Origin: Actinomycetes bacterium
GTDB lineage: Bacteria > Actinomycetota > Actinomycetes > JAHEKZ01
Direction: 5' to 3'
Assembly: GCA_027118455.1 (NCBI GenBank)
Contig: JAJAYZ010000041.1
Coordinates: 1 to 64,000, forward strand
Length of the DNA: 64,000 nucleotides
The position numbers and the translations under genes are program-made. The notes beneath the pieces were generated by a model that saw only the letters and a program-made list of their open reading frames with translations, was not told where the DNA came from and ran no database searches. Positions 44,398 through 52,809 of this stretch are shown in pieces. Each line of letters opens with the position of its first letter. The stretch's first letter is position 1.

Positions 44398-45870
44398 GTG
44401 TCGGCCCGGGTTGTGACACGGGGAAAGGCTGCCCTGCGATTGGATGAGCACGTGAACCAATCGATCGGCGCCGACTCACCGTTCGGCGGGCGTCGCGCCG
44501 GAAACCTGCAGCGAGCTGACCTGTGGGACGTCGCCTTCGTGATCGGCGTCGGCATCCTGGTGCTCGCGGCGGCGTTTATCGGGTATCGCCTTGAGAGCAC
44601 CGGTGAGCCGATCAATGCAGGTGCTCCACCGCTGCAGGGGCTGTGGGACTTCCGCCTTGGTGTTGGCACGGCTCTCGCGCCCCTGATCGCTGTTGTGGTG
44701 GTGACCTATGGGGTGAGTTGGGTGCGACGCGCACGGTGGGCAGCGCTGTGGCCGATGACGTGGGTGCTGACGGCGGCCTGGGGTTTGGCGGTGGCGTGGA
44801 TCGATCCGTGGTCCCGTGGTATCACCGAGCCGCTGCTCTCACGCTATGACTATTTGGTGGCGGTACCGAGAGTCGACGACCTTGGTGCGTTCTTCGAGGC
44901 GTTCACCCGATCAGTCCCTATCGACTCCGCGACCGCATGGCCCACTCATGTGGCCGGCCACCCGCCGGTGGCACTGCTGCCCTTCGTGTTGCTGGACCGT
45001 GTCGGGCTTGGCGGCCCAGGGCCAGCGGCGACTCTCATCGTCGTGTTGGGTGCCTCCGTGTCGGTGGCTCTGCTCGTTGCAACCCGAGCCCTCGTTGACC
45101 TGGACGCCGCGCGCCGGCTAGCGCCGTTTGGCATGCTCGCACCGGGGGTGATCTGGTCGGTCGTTTCGGCAGACGCACTGTTTGCCGCGGTAGTGGGATG
45201 GGCAGTGGCTCTCACCGCGCTGGCGTGCACGACGACCGGACGTCGGGCTGACATTGCAGCAGTCTGCGGCGGCTTAGCCATAGGCTTGTCGATGTATCTG
45301 TCGTATGGAATGGTGCTGGCTCTCGGAATTGGCGCTGCGGTGCTGCTGAGTAGGGGCCGGTGGCGCACGCTCCTTCTGGTGGTTCTCGGAGTCTTTGTTG
45401 TCGTTCTCGTCGTCACCCTGTCGGGGTTTTCGTGGTTGGACGGCTATTCGGTGGTGGTTGACCGCTACTACGACGGACTAGGTGGCGTTCGCCCCTATAG
45501 CTATTGGGTGTGGGCCAACCTTGCCGCGTTCTCGCTAGCGATCGGCCCGGCAGCGATCGTGGGAGCTCGTCGCGCAGGAGCGGCGGTCGTCGCGTCCACC
45601 CGAGGATCGCCCGGCTGGCCCTCTGCCCGAGCAACGCTGCGTAGTCCCGTCGGATCAACGGCCCTTGTGACGGCCTCAGCACTTGCATGTGTCGTGGCGG
45701 CGACGCTCGGAGGTCTGAGCAGCGGAGAGGTTGAGCGGATCTGGCTTCCGTTCGGTGCGTGGGTATTGTTCGCGGCGATCGCAATCCCGCGAAATCGAAC
45801 GAGGCTGTGGCTCAGCGCCCAGGCAATAGTTGTGATCGTTCTGGCGCACATCGCACTGACGCCTTGGTAA
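44398..45870 (+). CDS. Polytopic membrane protein, glycosyltransferase-like
   Basis: A 490-residue protein with about 11-12 hydrophobic segments (DVAFVIGVGILVLAAAFIGY first; WLPFGAWVLFAAIAI and AQAIVVIVLAHIALTPW last). An acidic loop after the second helix (IDPWSRGITEPLLSRYDYLV, then WPTHVAGHPPVALL) resembles the extracytoplasmic loop of GT-C polyprenol-dependent transferases. No exact family is recognised. Its divergent placement from GT2/DUF2064 and proximity to MTA phosphorylase mirrors a mycobacterial block. An alternative start is GTG 44452. Confidence 0.75.
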   Translation: MSARVVTRGKAALRLDEHVNQSIGADSPFGGRRAGNLQRADLWDVAFVIGVGILVLAAAFIGYRLESTGEPINAGAPPLQGLWDFRLGVGTALAPLIAVVVVTYGVSWVRRARWAALWPMTWVLTAAWGLAVAWIDPWSRGITEPLLSRYDYLVAVPRVDDLGAFFEAFTRSVPIDSATAWPTHVAGHPPVALLPFVLLDRVGLGGPGPAATLIVVLGASVSVALLVATRALVDLDAARRLAPFGMLAPGVIWSVVSADALFAAVVGWAVALTALACTTTGRRADIAAVCGGLAIGLSMYLSYGMVLALGIGAAVLLSRGRWRTLLLVVLGVFVVVLVVTLSGFSWLDGYSVVVDRYYDGLGGVRPYSYWVWANLAAFSLAIGPAAIVGARRAGAAVVASTRGSPGWPSARATLRSPVGSTALVTASALACVVAATLGGLSSGEVERIWLPFGAWVLFAAIAIPRNRTRLWLSAQAIVVIVLAHIALTPW

Positions 45871-45882
45871 CGCAGCGGACGT

Positions 45883-46704
45883 TCATGCGGGGGTGCTGGG
45901 CAGCCAGTCTGGTGTGAGCCCATCCAGCGCTTGCACACATGCGCACGTGCGCAGTTCCGGCATGAGACCAATAGCTGCTGCAAGAAGCGTACGCATCGTG
46001 CCCATGCCGCGACGGAAGACGGCGATGGCTTCATCCTGCGTGACCCCAGAACCACCGTCGATTCCGGCGTCCATATCGGTGACAAGGGCGATGGCGGTGT
46101 AGCAGAGGCCGAGTTCTCGGGTGAGTCCGGCCTCCGGCTGACCGGTCATGTTGACCAACGAGCCGCCAGCCTGAACGTGCCACCGGGACTCCGCTCGACT
46201 GGAAAAGCGCGGCCCGTCGATAACCACCATCGTCGCGATGGCGTCCGGGGGGTCGCCGAGCACGTCGTCGCCGGCCTTGCCGACGGCACTGCGCCCGTCG
46301 TGGCAATAGGGATCTGCAAAAGGAACGTGGTTCACGCCGTGGGAAACGAAGGTTCTCTCGCGCGCCGTCGTGCGATCGATGAGTTGATCGGGAATCACGA
46401 ACGTTCCTGCGCTAAAGGCAGGGATGAGTGATCCGACGGCGCACGGGGCCAGTACTTGTTGTACTCCCAGGGAGGCCAATGCCCAAAGATTCGCCCGATA
46501 GTTGATGAGATGCGGCGGGTACTCGTGATGTTCTCCATGTCGCGGGAGGAACACCACATTGCGTCCTTGAACCACACCCCGGGTGAGCGCCGCAGACGGA
46601 AACCCGTAGGGGGTATCGACGGTAACGCTGGTCGCAGAGTCGAAGAACTCATACAGCCCGCTGCCACCGATGATGCCGATCGGTGCGTTGTCCTTACTTG
46701 GCAC
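45883..46704 (-). CDS. mtnP: 5'-methylthioadenosine phosphorylase
   Basis: A 273-residue purine nucleoside phosphorylase of the MTAP class. Motifs: IGIIGGSGLYEFFD, the phosphate-binding FLPRHGEHHEYPPHLINYRA, VNMTGQPEAGLTRELGLCY and VTDMDAGIDGG. It should phosphorolyse methylthioadenosine to adenine and methylthioribose-1-phosphate, recycling the by-product of polyamine or nicotianamine-type synthesis. GTG 46704 lies within the 3' end of the upstream membrane gene (overlap of 11 bases), which indicates coupling. The frame stays open to 46872 with no homology. Confidence 0.92.
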   Translation of the reverse strand: MPSKDNAPIGIIGGSGLYEFFDSATSVTVDTPYGFPSAALTRGVVQGRNVVFLPRHGEHHEYPPHLINYRANLWALASLGVQQVLAPCAVGSLIPAFSAGTFVIPDQLIDRTTARERTFVSHGVNHVPFADPYCHDGRSAVGKAGDDVLGDPPDAIATMVVIDGPRFSSRAESRWHVQAGGSLVNMTGQPEAGLTRELGLCYTAIALVTDMDAGIDGGSGVTQDEAIAVFRRGMGTMRTLLAAAIGLMPELRTCACVQALDGLTPDWLPSTPA

Positions 46705-47080
46705 GAGGCGCCGAGGGAATGCGATCAACCAGAGCGAGCACGAGGTATCCCAGCCCGAACGCGGCAAGCAACGTCCACGTTGAGGCGTTGCCGCCAACGA
46801 TCCCCGGCTCACCGCTGGCGCTGGAGATGAACTGGACGAGGGCTGCCCCGAAACAGAGCGCTGCTGACCCAACGGCCACCATGGCGTTTCCTCGCGATGC
46901 CAGGGCGCCGCCGATTGCCGCGAGGACGATGACGGCGAAAGCCGGCCACGTCATGTCGACCCAGCGGTAAGCATCGCCCTGCGGGGTGGCAAGGAAGACC
47001 ACACTGAGAAGTGACAGACCGACCAGCCACCGAAGGCCAGCGGCAATGTCGGGCGGTATCGAACGCTGATCTGTGTTCAC
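46694..47080 (-). CDS. Small four-helix membrane protein
   Basis: A 128-residue protein with four hydrophobic segments (LRWLVGLSLLSVVFLATP, WPAFAVIVLAAIGGALAS, VAVGSAALCFGAALVQFIS, WTLLAAFGLGYLVLALV). GTG 47080 overlaps the DoxX-like gene stop by GTGA, and its 3' end overlaps the MTAP gene, so three genes form one operon. No known domain. Probably a subunit or partner of the DoxX-like protein. Confidence 0.8.
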   Translation of the reverse strand: MNTDQRSIPPDIAAGLRWLVGLSLLSVVFLATPQGDAYRWVDMTWPAFAVIVLAAIGGALASRGNAMVAVGSAALCFGAALVQFISSASGEPGIVGGNASTWTLLAAFGLGYLVLALVDRIPSAPRAK

Positions 47081-47658
47081 GTGACCACCACCGCTCGTCG
47101 CCACAGACCATGCGAGGCGAGCAGTCGGGGCCGCAGAACGGCGTCGAGCCCGAGGACGCGTCCGGCGCCGATGCCAGCGAGGACGAGACCGCCGACCATC
47201 ATCAGGTAATACGCCCAAGGCCACTCGCCCGGCGTCTGACTCACTGACAAGAAGATGGCGCCGGCCTGACCGACCGCGACCAGCCCCATCAGGCGGGTTG
47301 CGAACCCGACCAGCAGGGTGGCGCCGATGGCCGCCTCGGTGAACAGCACGATCCATCCGAAGAACGGGAGATTGGGCAAGATGACGTTCTCGACCAGAGC
47401 CGCATAGGGGCTGAACACCTTGTGCTGAATCGCATCATTGGTGAGTCCGTAGAGCCCGCGTCCGGCCTCCTCGCCGAAGTCAGGTGGAACCTTCCAGCGG
47501 GTGTTCTGGATCCACAAGAACCCGACAGTGATGCGTGTCAGGACGATGGCTACCTGCGCGAATCGGTCATTGGCCAAGACCAAGCCGATACCGCCGCCCC
47601 CCGTCCCGCTGCGCGCCTTGACACTCACTGTGTCCGAAGACTGGGCATCCGAGGACAT
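47077..47658 (-). CDS. DoxX/TQO-small-subunit-like membrane protein
   Basis: A 193-residue protein with about four membrane helices. The segment VAIVLTRITVGFLWIQNTRW, with a periplasmic loop (GLYGLTNDAIQHKVFSPY), and the later FFGWIVLFTEAAIGATLLVGF and QTPGEWPWAYYLMMVGGLVL fit DoxD/DoxX relatives associated with thiosulfate:quinone oxidoreductase. The reaction is not certain because DoxA is not seen. It is the first gene of a three-gene overlapping operon ending in MTA phosphorylase, a link between sulfur-containing nucleoside salvage and the membrane. Confidence 0.8.
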   Translation of the reverse strand: MSSDAQSSDTVSVKARSGTGGGGIGLVLANDRFAQVAIVLTRITVGFLWIQNTRWKVPPDFGEEAGRGLYGLTNDAIQHKVFSPYAALVENVILPNLPFFGWIVLFTEAAIGATLLVGFATRLMGLVAVGQAGAIFLSVSQTPGEWPWAYYLMMVGGLVLAGIGAGRVLGLDAVLRPRLLASHGLWRRAVVVT

Positions 47659-47803
47659 GGTGTCGTCCTTCCGTTCGGGTCGGTGATGCTGACCCTAGAG
47701 CGATTCGCTGCTGAGGGCGAGATCCTGCGATCTTGATATCCATTCGGTAATCCCACCGGCATGTGCTGTTGATGTCTTGAGCTAGTCCCGGGTCTGAGGG
47801 GGA

Positions 47804-48814
47804 TCAGGCGCAGGGGAAGGCGGCGGCGAGCATGTCTCCCTTTCGCCGGTAGTCGAGAAACTCGCTACGGATGGCGTCGATCGCCTTTTCCAACGGAAAG
47901 ATGTCAGTAGTCACGCGCATGTCGGGATCAGTGGCGCTGACCGGGTGCCAGTAGACGCCGGTCGAGGTCAGGCAGACCTCCGGTACCACGGTTCCGCGTG
48001 AGATCACCACGCCGCGCGTGGCGACGCCCTGCTTGGCGATCCGGCGCACGACCGTGTCCTCAGGACGTAGGTCGAGCTGTTCACACAATGCGTTTAGCGC
48101 TGCCTCCTGATGGGGCTCACCGGCCGCCAAGGTGGCCGCCAGGCGTACGTTGAACCCCATCGAGCGAGCGGTGGTGATGCCGTCGACAGCGCGCTGCCAA
48201 CTGCCCACTCCGCGATGCAGGTCGTGCAGGTCAGGAGTGGGGGAGTCGAGACTGATCTGCAGCACCAGATTGTCACGCGGCATTGCGTCGAGCACCGCGA
48301 GCCGACTGCCGCGAAAGAGCATGCCGTTCGTAAGCATCACGGTGGGCGCCGCGGCAGTGCAAACCACGATTATCTCGGCGAGGTCGGGATGCATGAACGG
48401 CTCGCCGCCGGTCAAATACAGCTCTTTGACCCCAGCGGCTATGCCCTCTTTGACTGCCCGGTGGACGGTGTCAACACTGAGCGAGCGCGGATCGGTCTGC
48501 GGCGATGATGAGACACAGCAGTAGTCGCAGGCGAGGTTGCAGTGAAAGTTGGTGTACATCCACAGTCGCGATCCCGGCATGCGGTCAGCGGGCAGACTGC
48601 TGGAGGGGTCTGACAGCCGCCCCCGGTACACCTCGACCGCCTCGTCGTGGATGGCGAGCACGGAGTTGTCGGTGCGCTTGCACCACTGGTCGACGACGTC
48701 GACTTCGTCGGGATGGTGCAGCGGCACCAGCACCGTGGTGCCGGTGGCCGCGGCATTTACCGCCTCGACCAGGCGAATGGCCAAGCGAGCGCGATCGCTG
48801 TCTGAAATGATCAC
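47804..48814 (-). CDS. Radical SAM protein
   Basis: A 336-residue radical SAM enzyme. The CxxxCxxC cluster ligands are C92, C96 and C99 (FHCNLACDYCC), followed by GGEP at 136-139 and SLDSPTPDLHDLHRG. About 90 residues before the cluster form a domain I do not recognise (ATGTTVLVPLHHPDEVDVVD). A few C-terminal cysteines exist (PEVCLTSTG, AAFPCA) but no classical SPASM layout. It overlaps the PhnD-like gene by ATGA, so it is the third gene of an operon that also has an acyl-CoA dehydrogenase. The substrate is unknown. Confidence 0.88.
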   Translation of the reverse strand: MIISDSDRARLAIRLVEAVNAAATGTTVLVPLHHPDEVDVVDQWCKRTDNSVLAIHDEAVEVYRGRLSDPSSSLPADRMPGSRLWMYTNFHCNLACDYCCVSSSPQTDPRSLSVDTVHRAVKEGIAAGVKELYLTGGEPFMHPDLAEIIVVCTAAAPTVMLTNGMLFRGSRLAVLDAMPRDNLVLQISLDSPTPDLHDLHRGVGSWQRAVDGITTARSMGFNVRLAATLAAGEPHQEAALNALCEQLDLRPEDTVVRRIAKQGVATRGVVISRGTVVPEVCLTSTGVYWHPVSATDPDMRVTTDIFPLEKAIDAIRSEFLDYRRKGDMLAAAFPCA

Positions 48815-49614
48815 CAGGTGTCAGGAATCTGTTGTTCCTTCACGGCCTCGAACAGCGACGCGTACACGTCCAGCTCGGGGCGCACCCATTTCTTGAGCCC
48901 CTCCATCTCCAGGATCTGACGGTGTTCGGGGTTATCCCAGTCCATCTTGAGCAGGTGTGACACCCACCTCTCGGCCCGAGCCTCGTCGAGGGTGGGCAGC
49001 GCGGTGAAGTTGCAGTGGCAGTACTCCGGGCTGGTCCAGACCGCCTCGACGCCAACCTCGCCGGCTTGGGTGAGCTGGTTCCAGGTGGTGATGCCCAGGG
49101 CAGCCACGTCTGCCTCGTCGTCGAGCACGGCGCGAAGGGCGTCGAGCTCGCTGCGCCCGGTGTCACCATGCTTGCCAACGTCTGAGTCGAAGATGACCAG
49201 CTGGAGGTCGTCGTCGGCAAGACCGGCATCGGCCAAGAACTTCTGAGGCAGGATGCGTGCTTGCCCCGAGTCGCGTGACCCGAGTGCCACACGCGAGCCT
49301 TTCAGGTCAGTCAGGTTCTTGTAGTCAGAGCCGTTGCGGGCGACGAACACCGTCTGGAAGACGAGGTCTGAGTCGCGCATGGCGAGCACTCGGCACTCGC
49401 CGTTAGTGCGACCGACCGTCCGCACGTACGCGAGGTTGGTGTTCCAGGCCAGGTCTATGTGTCCGGCGAGCAACGACTCGACCTGCCGCTCGTAGTTCGA
49501 GAAGAGCACGAAGTCCATCTCGACCTCGGAGCCGCGGAAGTAGTCGCGAATGCCCTCCCAGATCGGAACGACGTTGGCGGTATAAGCGACAGCACCGACG
49601 AGGACCGGTTGCAT
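48811..49614 (-). CDS. PhnD/NMT1-like periplasmic-binding fold protein without export signal
   Basis: A 267-residue type II binding-protein fold: VLVGAVAYTANVVPIWEGIR, then LLAGHIDLAWNTNLAYV, DLKGSRVALGSRDSGQARI and DDEADVAALGITTWNQL. It matches phosphate/phosphite/phosphonate ABC substrate-binding proteins, but it begins directly at the first strand with no signal peptide, lipobox or membrane helix, and no ABC permease or ATPase lies nearby. A closely spaced pair C199/C201 occurs in SPEYCHCNFTALP. It is sandwiched by overlaps between an acyl-CoA dehydrogenase and a radical SAM gene. A cytosolic substrate-holding or enzymatic role, as in Thi5-type proteins of this fold, is an inference. Confidence 0.82.
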   Translation of the reverse strand: MQPVLVGAVAYTANVVPIWEGIRDYFRGSEVEMDFVLFSNYERQVESLLAGHIDLAWNTNLAYVRTVGRTNGECRVLAMRDSDLVFQTVFVARNGSDYKNLTDLKGSRVALGSRDSGQARILPQKFLADAGLADDDLQLVIFDSDVGKHGDTGRSELDALRAVLDDEADVAALGITTWNQLTQAGEVGVEAVWTSPEYCHCNFTALPTLDEARAERWVSHLLKMDWDNPEHRQILEMEGLKKWVRPELDVYASLFEAVKEQQIPDTW

Positions 49615-50738
49615 CAGAAGAGATCCATTCCGCAGAGGGCTTTGGCGTAGAAGTCGTAGAGGATATCGGCGGTTGGTGCCATCACGTAGCCTGCTCGGGC
49701 ATCTCGGAAGGCGCGCTCGACGGGAAGGTGTTTGGAGAAGGCGGCGCCGCCGCAGACGCGCATCGCCTCGTCGGTGATGGTGAGCGCCGCCTCGTTGGCT
49801 GATGCGCGAGCGCCGAGGACGTACATCATGGTCGAGTCGTCCGGCTCAGCGATCTTGCGGGCGGTGGCGCGGACGTACTCCTGCTGAGCGGCCAACATGA
49901 TGCCGGCACGGCCGATGCGCGCCCGGATGGTCGGCAGGTCGGCGAGGCGTGAGTCGAGGTGCTCGAGGCGCGCCCCAGTGACATGGACGACGGACGCGTC
50001 CAAAGCGGCCTGGGCCAGACCGAGAGTGACCGAAGCGTTGCCGAGGTTGAACCAGGGCAAGACGACACTCATCATGGTGGCGAAGCCGGATCCTGCCTCG
50101 CCGATTCGGGTGTCTTCGTCAACGAGGGTGTCGACAGTCATCGGCGAAGAAGCGTTGCCGCGGAGGCCCATGCCTTGCCACGGCGCAGCCACCTTGACGC
50201 CATCTGCGTCGCGGCCAATCACGTAGAGGTCGGTGTCGGTAGGCCCATCGCCTTCGGCCGAAAGGGTGCTGATGACGTAGGTGTCGGCCCAGCTGGCGGA
50301 AGTGACCCAACTCTTGTCGGCACGCAGTCGGACCTGCCCTGCCTCGCGCTCAGCCCTTGACACAGGTGCCCAGAAGTGGCTGCGTGATCCGCGCTCGCTG
50401 AATGCGAGGGTTCCGAGGGCCGCGCCGCTGGCGAGGTCTTCGACCACGCCGGGGATGTTGGGGGGTGCTGAGGCAATTGGCATGGCTGCCGAGACGTGCA
50501 TCAGATAAATCATGGCTGTCGAGCCGCAGGCGGCAGCCAGTCGTTGGGCGACTTCGGCGAACTCCACAGGGCCCGCGCCTAGGCCGCCGACGTCGGTCGG
50601 CAGCGTAAGGCCCAATAACCCAGAGTCTCGCAGTGCTTGGACGGCAGCCTCGGGGAACTCACCTTCGGTATCGACCGCGGCGGCGTGCGCCGCAGCGGTT
50701 TGCAGGACGGGGGCAAGTCGTTCTTCGATCGTGCTCAT
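49614..50738 (-). CDS. Acyl-CoA dehydrogenase-family flavoprotein
   Basis: A 374-residue protein from ATG 50738 (MSTIEERLAPVLQTAAA). It has the ACAD fold: LGLTLPTDVGGLGAGPVEFA, the mid-domain GSRSHFWAPVSRA and SWVTSASWADTYVIS, and C-terminal helices with YVRATARKIAEPDD and VCGGAAFSKHLPVERAFRDA. The final RAFRDARAGYVMAPTADIL region is like the FMN-type DszC/HpaB-related monooxygenase or acyl-CoA dehydrogenase-like group, so oxidation or monooxygenation of a small molecule is possible. The catalytic glutamate position could not be placed confidently. Its stop overlaps the next start as TGATG, making it the first gene of the three-gene operon. Confidence 0.85.
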   Translation of the reverse strand: MSTIEERLAPVLQTAAAHAAAVDTEGEFPEAAVQALRDSGLLGLTLPTDVGGLGAGPVEFAEVAQRLAAACGSTAMIYLMHVSAAMPIASAPPNIPGVVEDLASGAALGTLAFSERGSRSHFWAPVSRAEREAGQVRLRADKSWVTSASWADTYVISTLSAEGDGPTDTDLYVIGRDADGVKVAAPWQGMGLRGNASSPMTVDTLVDEDTRIGEAGSGFATMMSVVLPWFNLGNASVTLGLAQAALDASVVHVTGARLEHLDSRLADLPTIRARIGRAGIMLAAQQEYVRATARKIAEPDDSTMMYVLGARASANEAALTITDEAMRVCGGAAFSKHLPVERAFRDARAGYVMAPTADILYDFYAKALCGMDLF

Positions 50739-50888
50739 AGTCACTCCGTTGCTCACGGTTGGGGGGACCAATGGTCTGTTTCGATCATCATGGTGCTTAG
50801 CCGAGCTGAACACCAGATGACAAATGATCGGTGACGTTACTGTTAGATATTGCTGCTGAGGTGGCGGGCGCTGGCGTCCACCTGGCCA

Positions 50889-51926
50889 TCACGTCATGCT
50901 GTCGGACCTTTCCGCGGCAAGCTCGCGCATGCCGTCGGCGAACGACACGCCGGGAATCCAACCGAGCTCACGGCCGAGCCGGTGCGAGTCTGCGGTGATG
51001 TGGCGGACGTCGCCAAGTCGGAACTGGCCGGTCACGACCGGTTCGGGACCGTCGAGCGCCTCAGCCAGGGCGCGCGCCATGTCGTGGACGGAACGCACTT
51101 CCCCTGAGCCAACGTTGTAGGCGCGGTACGGTGCCGTGGCGTCCCGGGTGACAGCGTTGATCGAGGCGATGTTCGCGCGCGCCACGTCGGCGACATGGAC
51201 GAAGTCGCGTCGCTGCTGGCCGTCCTCGAAGACCTGTGGTGCCTCGCCCCCGAGCAGCGCTGACCGAAAGATGCTGGCAACTCCGGCGTACGGCGTATCC
51301 TGGGGCATCCCAGGGCCGTACACGTTGTGGTACCTCAGGGCGATGGCTCGGCCACCGGTTTGGTTGGCCCAAATGTTGGTGAGGTGCTCCTGCGCGATTT
51401 TCGACGCAGCGTAAGCATTGCGGGGGTCGAGAGGCGCGTCCTCTTGCACCAGGCCCGGCGTCATGGGCGTTCCGCAGAGTTCACAGGTCGGTTCGAACTG
51501 TCCGGCGCCCAGAGCCTGCTTGGAACGTGGCGGAGCGGGTTGACGTCCATGTTCGGGGCAGTCGTATCGACCCTCACCGTAGACGACCATCGAGGAGGCC
51601 AGCACCAATCGGTCGACGCCCGCGCGGTGCATCGCTGCAAGAAGGACAGCTGTTCCGCCGTCGTTGTCGGAGACGTAGGCGGGCATGTCCTGGAGGTTGA
51701 CCCCGAGGCCGACCTTGGCGGCCTGGTGGCAGACGACGTCGATCCCGTCCAAGGCTGCTTCAGTCGCCGCAGCGTCTGTGACGTCACCGGTGACCACGTC
51801 GACTGTTGAGGTACTGGGCAGAGCCGGTGTGCGATCCAGAATTCGCACCTCATGGCCACCCTCGAGGGCGGTCAGAACGATCTTGCGTCCGATGAAGCCG
51901 AGGCCGCCCGTTACGAGGATGCGCAT
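50889..51926 (-). CDS. NAD-dependent epimerase/dehydratase with Cys/His insertion
   Basis: A 345-residue extended SDR. Cofactor motif MRILVTGGLGFIGRKI, catalytic serines in LASSMVVYGEG and the YxxxK pair Y172/K176 (AYAASKIAQEHL). Between the SS-Y and YxxxK parts is an insertion carrying C123, H126, C148 and C151 (YDCPEHGRQP and FEPTCELCGTP), which looks like a small zinc site. The nearest counterparts are GalE3-like and dTDP-rhamnose epimerase-like proteins. The gene is next to glycosylation genes and MTA phosphorylase, similar to the mycobacterial galE3 arrangement. The sugar nucleotide is unknown. Confidence 0.85.
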   Translation of the reverse strand: MRILVTGGLGFIGRKIVLTALEGGHEVRILDRTPALPSTSTVDVVTGDVTDAAATEAALDGIDVVCHQAAKVGLGVNLQDMPAYVSDNDGGTAVLLAAMHRAGVDRLVLASSMVVYGEGRYDCPEHGRQPAPPRSKQALGAGQFEPTCELCGTPMTPGLVQEDAPLDPRNAYAASKIAQEHLTNIWANQTGGRAIALRYHNVYGPGMPQDTPYAGVASIFRSALLGGEAPQVFEDGQQRRDFVHVADVARANIASINAVTRDATAPYRAYNVGSGEVRSVHDMARALAEALDGPEPVVTGQFRLGDVRHITADSHRLGRELGWIPGVSFADGMRELAAERSDSMT

Positions 51927-51993
51927 ACGTTGAGCCTAGTCGCGGAGCGCGGTCCGGACGAGAGCCCCGGAGCGAGCGGGTAGCCTCGATGCA

Positions 51994-52791
51994 ATGAGGC
52001 ACCCAGAGCCACCCATCCGTCGAAGGATTGGCTTCGCTGGTCGCGCTGGCATGGCACTGGGTGCCGCGCTGGTTGGCGTACTGGTGATGCTGGCCTCCTG
52101 GTCGGGCACGTCGGCGGCAGGTCCTGGTGACGTGCGGGTCGATGTGGCGAGGCAGGTCAAGCAGCCGTCGTCCTTGCGCCCCAAGATGACCTCCAAACTG
52201 ATCCCGTTCCACTACAAGCGCAAGATGCAGATGGCGCGGTACTCGAAGCGCCACTATGGAAAGCGGCAGTATCACCTCAACAAGCCGCGGGTGATCGTCG
52301 AGCACTACACCGACGGCCCGTCGATGATGAGCGCGTGGTGGACGATGGCGAACAACACCAAGCACCTCGGTGAGTCACCGGGGGTGTGTACCCACTTCAT
52401 CATCAATGAGCGGGGTCGCATTCATCGCACCGTTCCGCTTGACCTGCGCTGCCGCCACACGATCGGGCTGAACCAGACGGCCATCGGGATCGAGCATGTG
52501 GGTAGATCTGACCACCAAGTCATGGGCCGCGACCGGCAGCGCCGAGCGTCGTTCCACCTGACGCTGTGGTTGATGGCGAAGTACAACATCGCGGCACGCA
52601 ACATCATCGGCCATGGTGAGAGTCTGCTCAGCCCGCTGCGCCACGAGCAGTACAGGGCATGGAAGTGCATGACCCATACCGACTTCTCCCACCACACCAT
52701 GAAGCGATACAGGAAACAGATGAGGCAGAAGGCTCGGGCGCACAAGGTACGGGTGGGTCGCAAGCCGCACTGGGTGGATATCGGCTGCTGA
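51994..52791 (+). CDS. Exported N-acetylmuramoyl-L-alanine amidase-like protein
   Basis: A 265-residue protein with an N-terminal signal or membrane anchor (GMALGAALVGVLVMLASWSG). The Amidase_2 (T7 lysozyme/PGRP) fold is present: first zinc histidine in VIVEHYTDGPSM, then GVCTHFIINERGRIHRTVPL, QTAIGIEHVG and later IIGHGESLLSP and MTHTDFSHHTMKRY. It should cleave or bind the amide bond between muramic acid and the stem peptide outside the membrane. The C-terminal tail is very basic (KQMRQKARAHKVRVGRK), perhaps for wall binding. Confidence 0.85.
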   Translation: MRHPEPPIRRRIGFAGRAGMALGAALVGVLVMLASWSGTSAAGPGDVRVDVARQVKQPSSLRPKMTSKLIPFHYKRKMQMARYSKRHYGKRQYHLNKPRVIVEHYTDGPSMMSAWWTMANNTKHLGESPGVCTHFIINERGRIHRTVPLDLRCRHTIGLNQTAIGIEHVGRSDHQVMGRDRQRRASFHLTLWLMAKYNIAARNIIGHGESLLSPLRHEQYRAWKCMTHTDFSHHTMKRYRKQMRQKARAHKVRVGRKPHWVDIGC

Positions 52792-52809
52792 TCCGCAGCG
52801 ACCAAGGAG

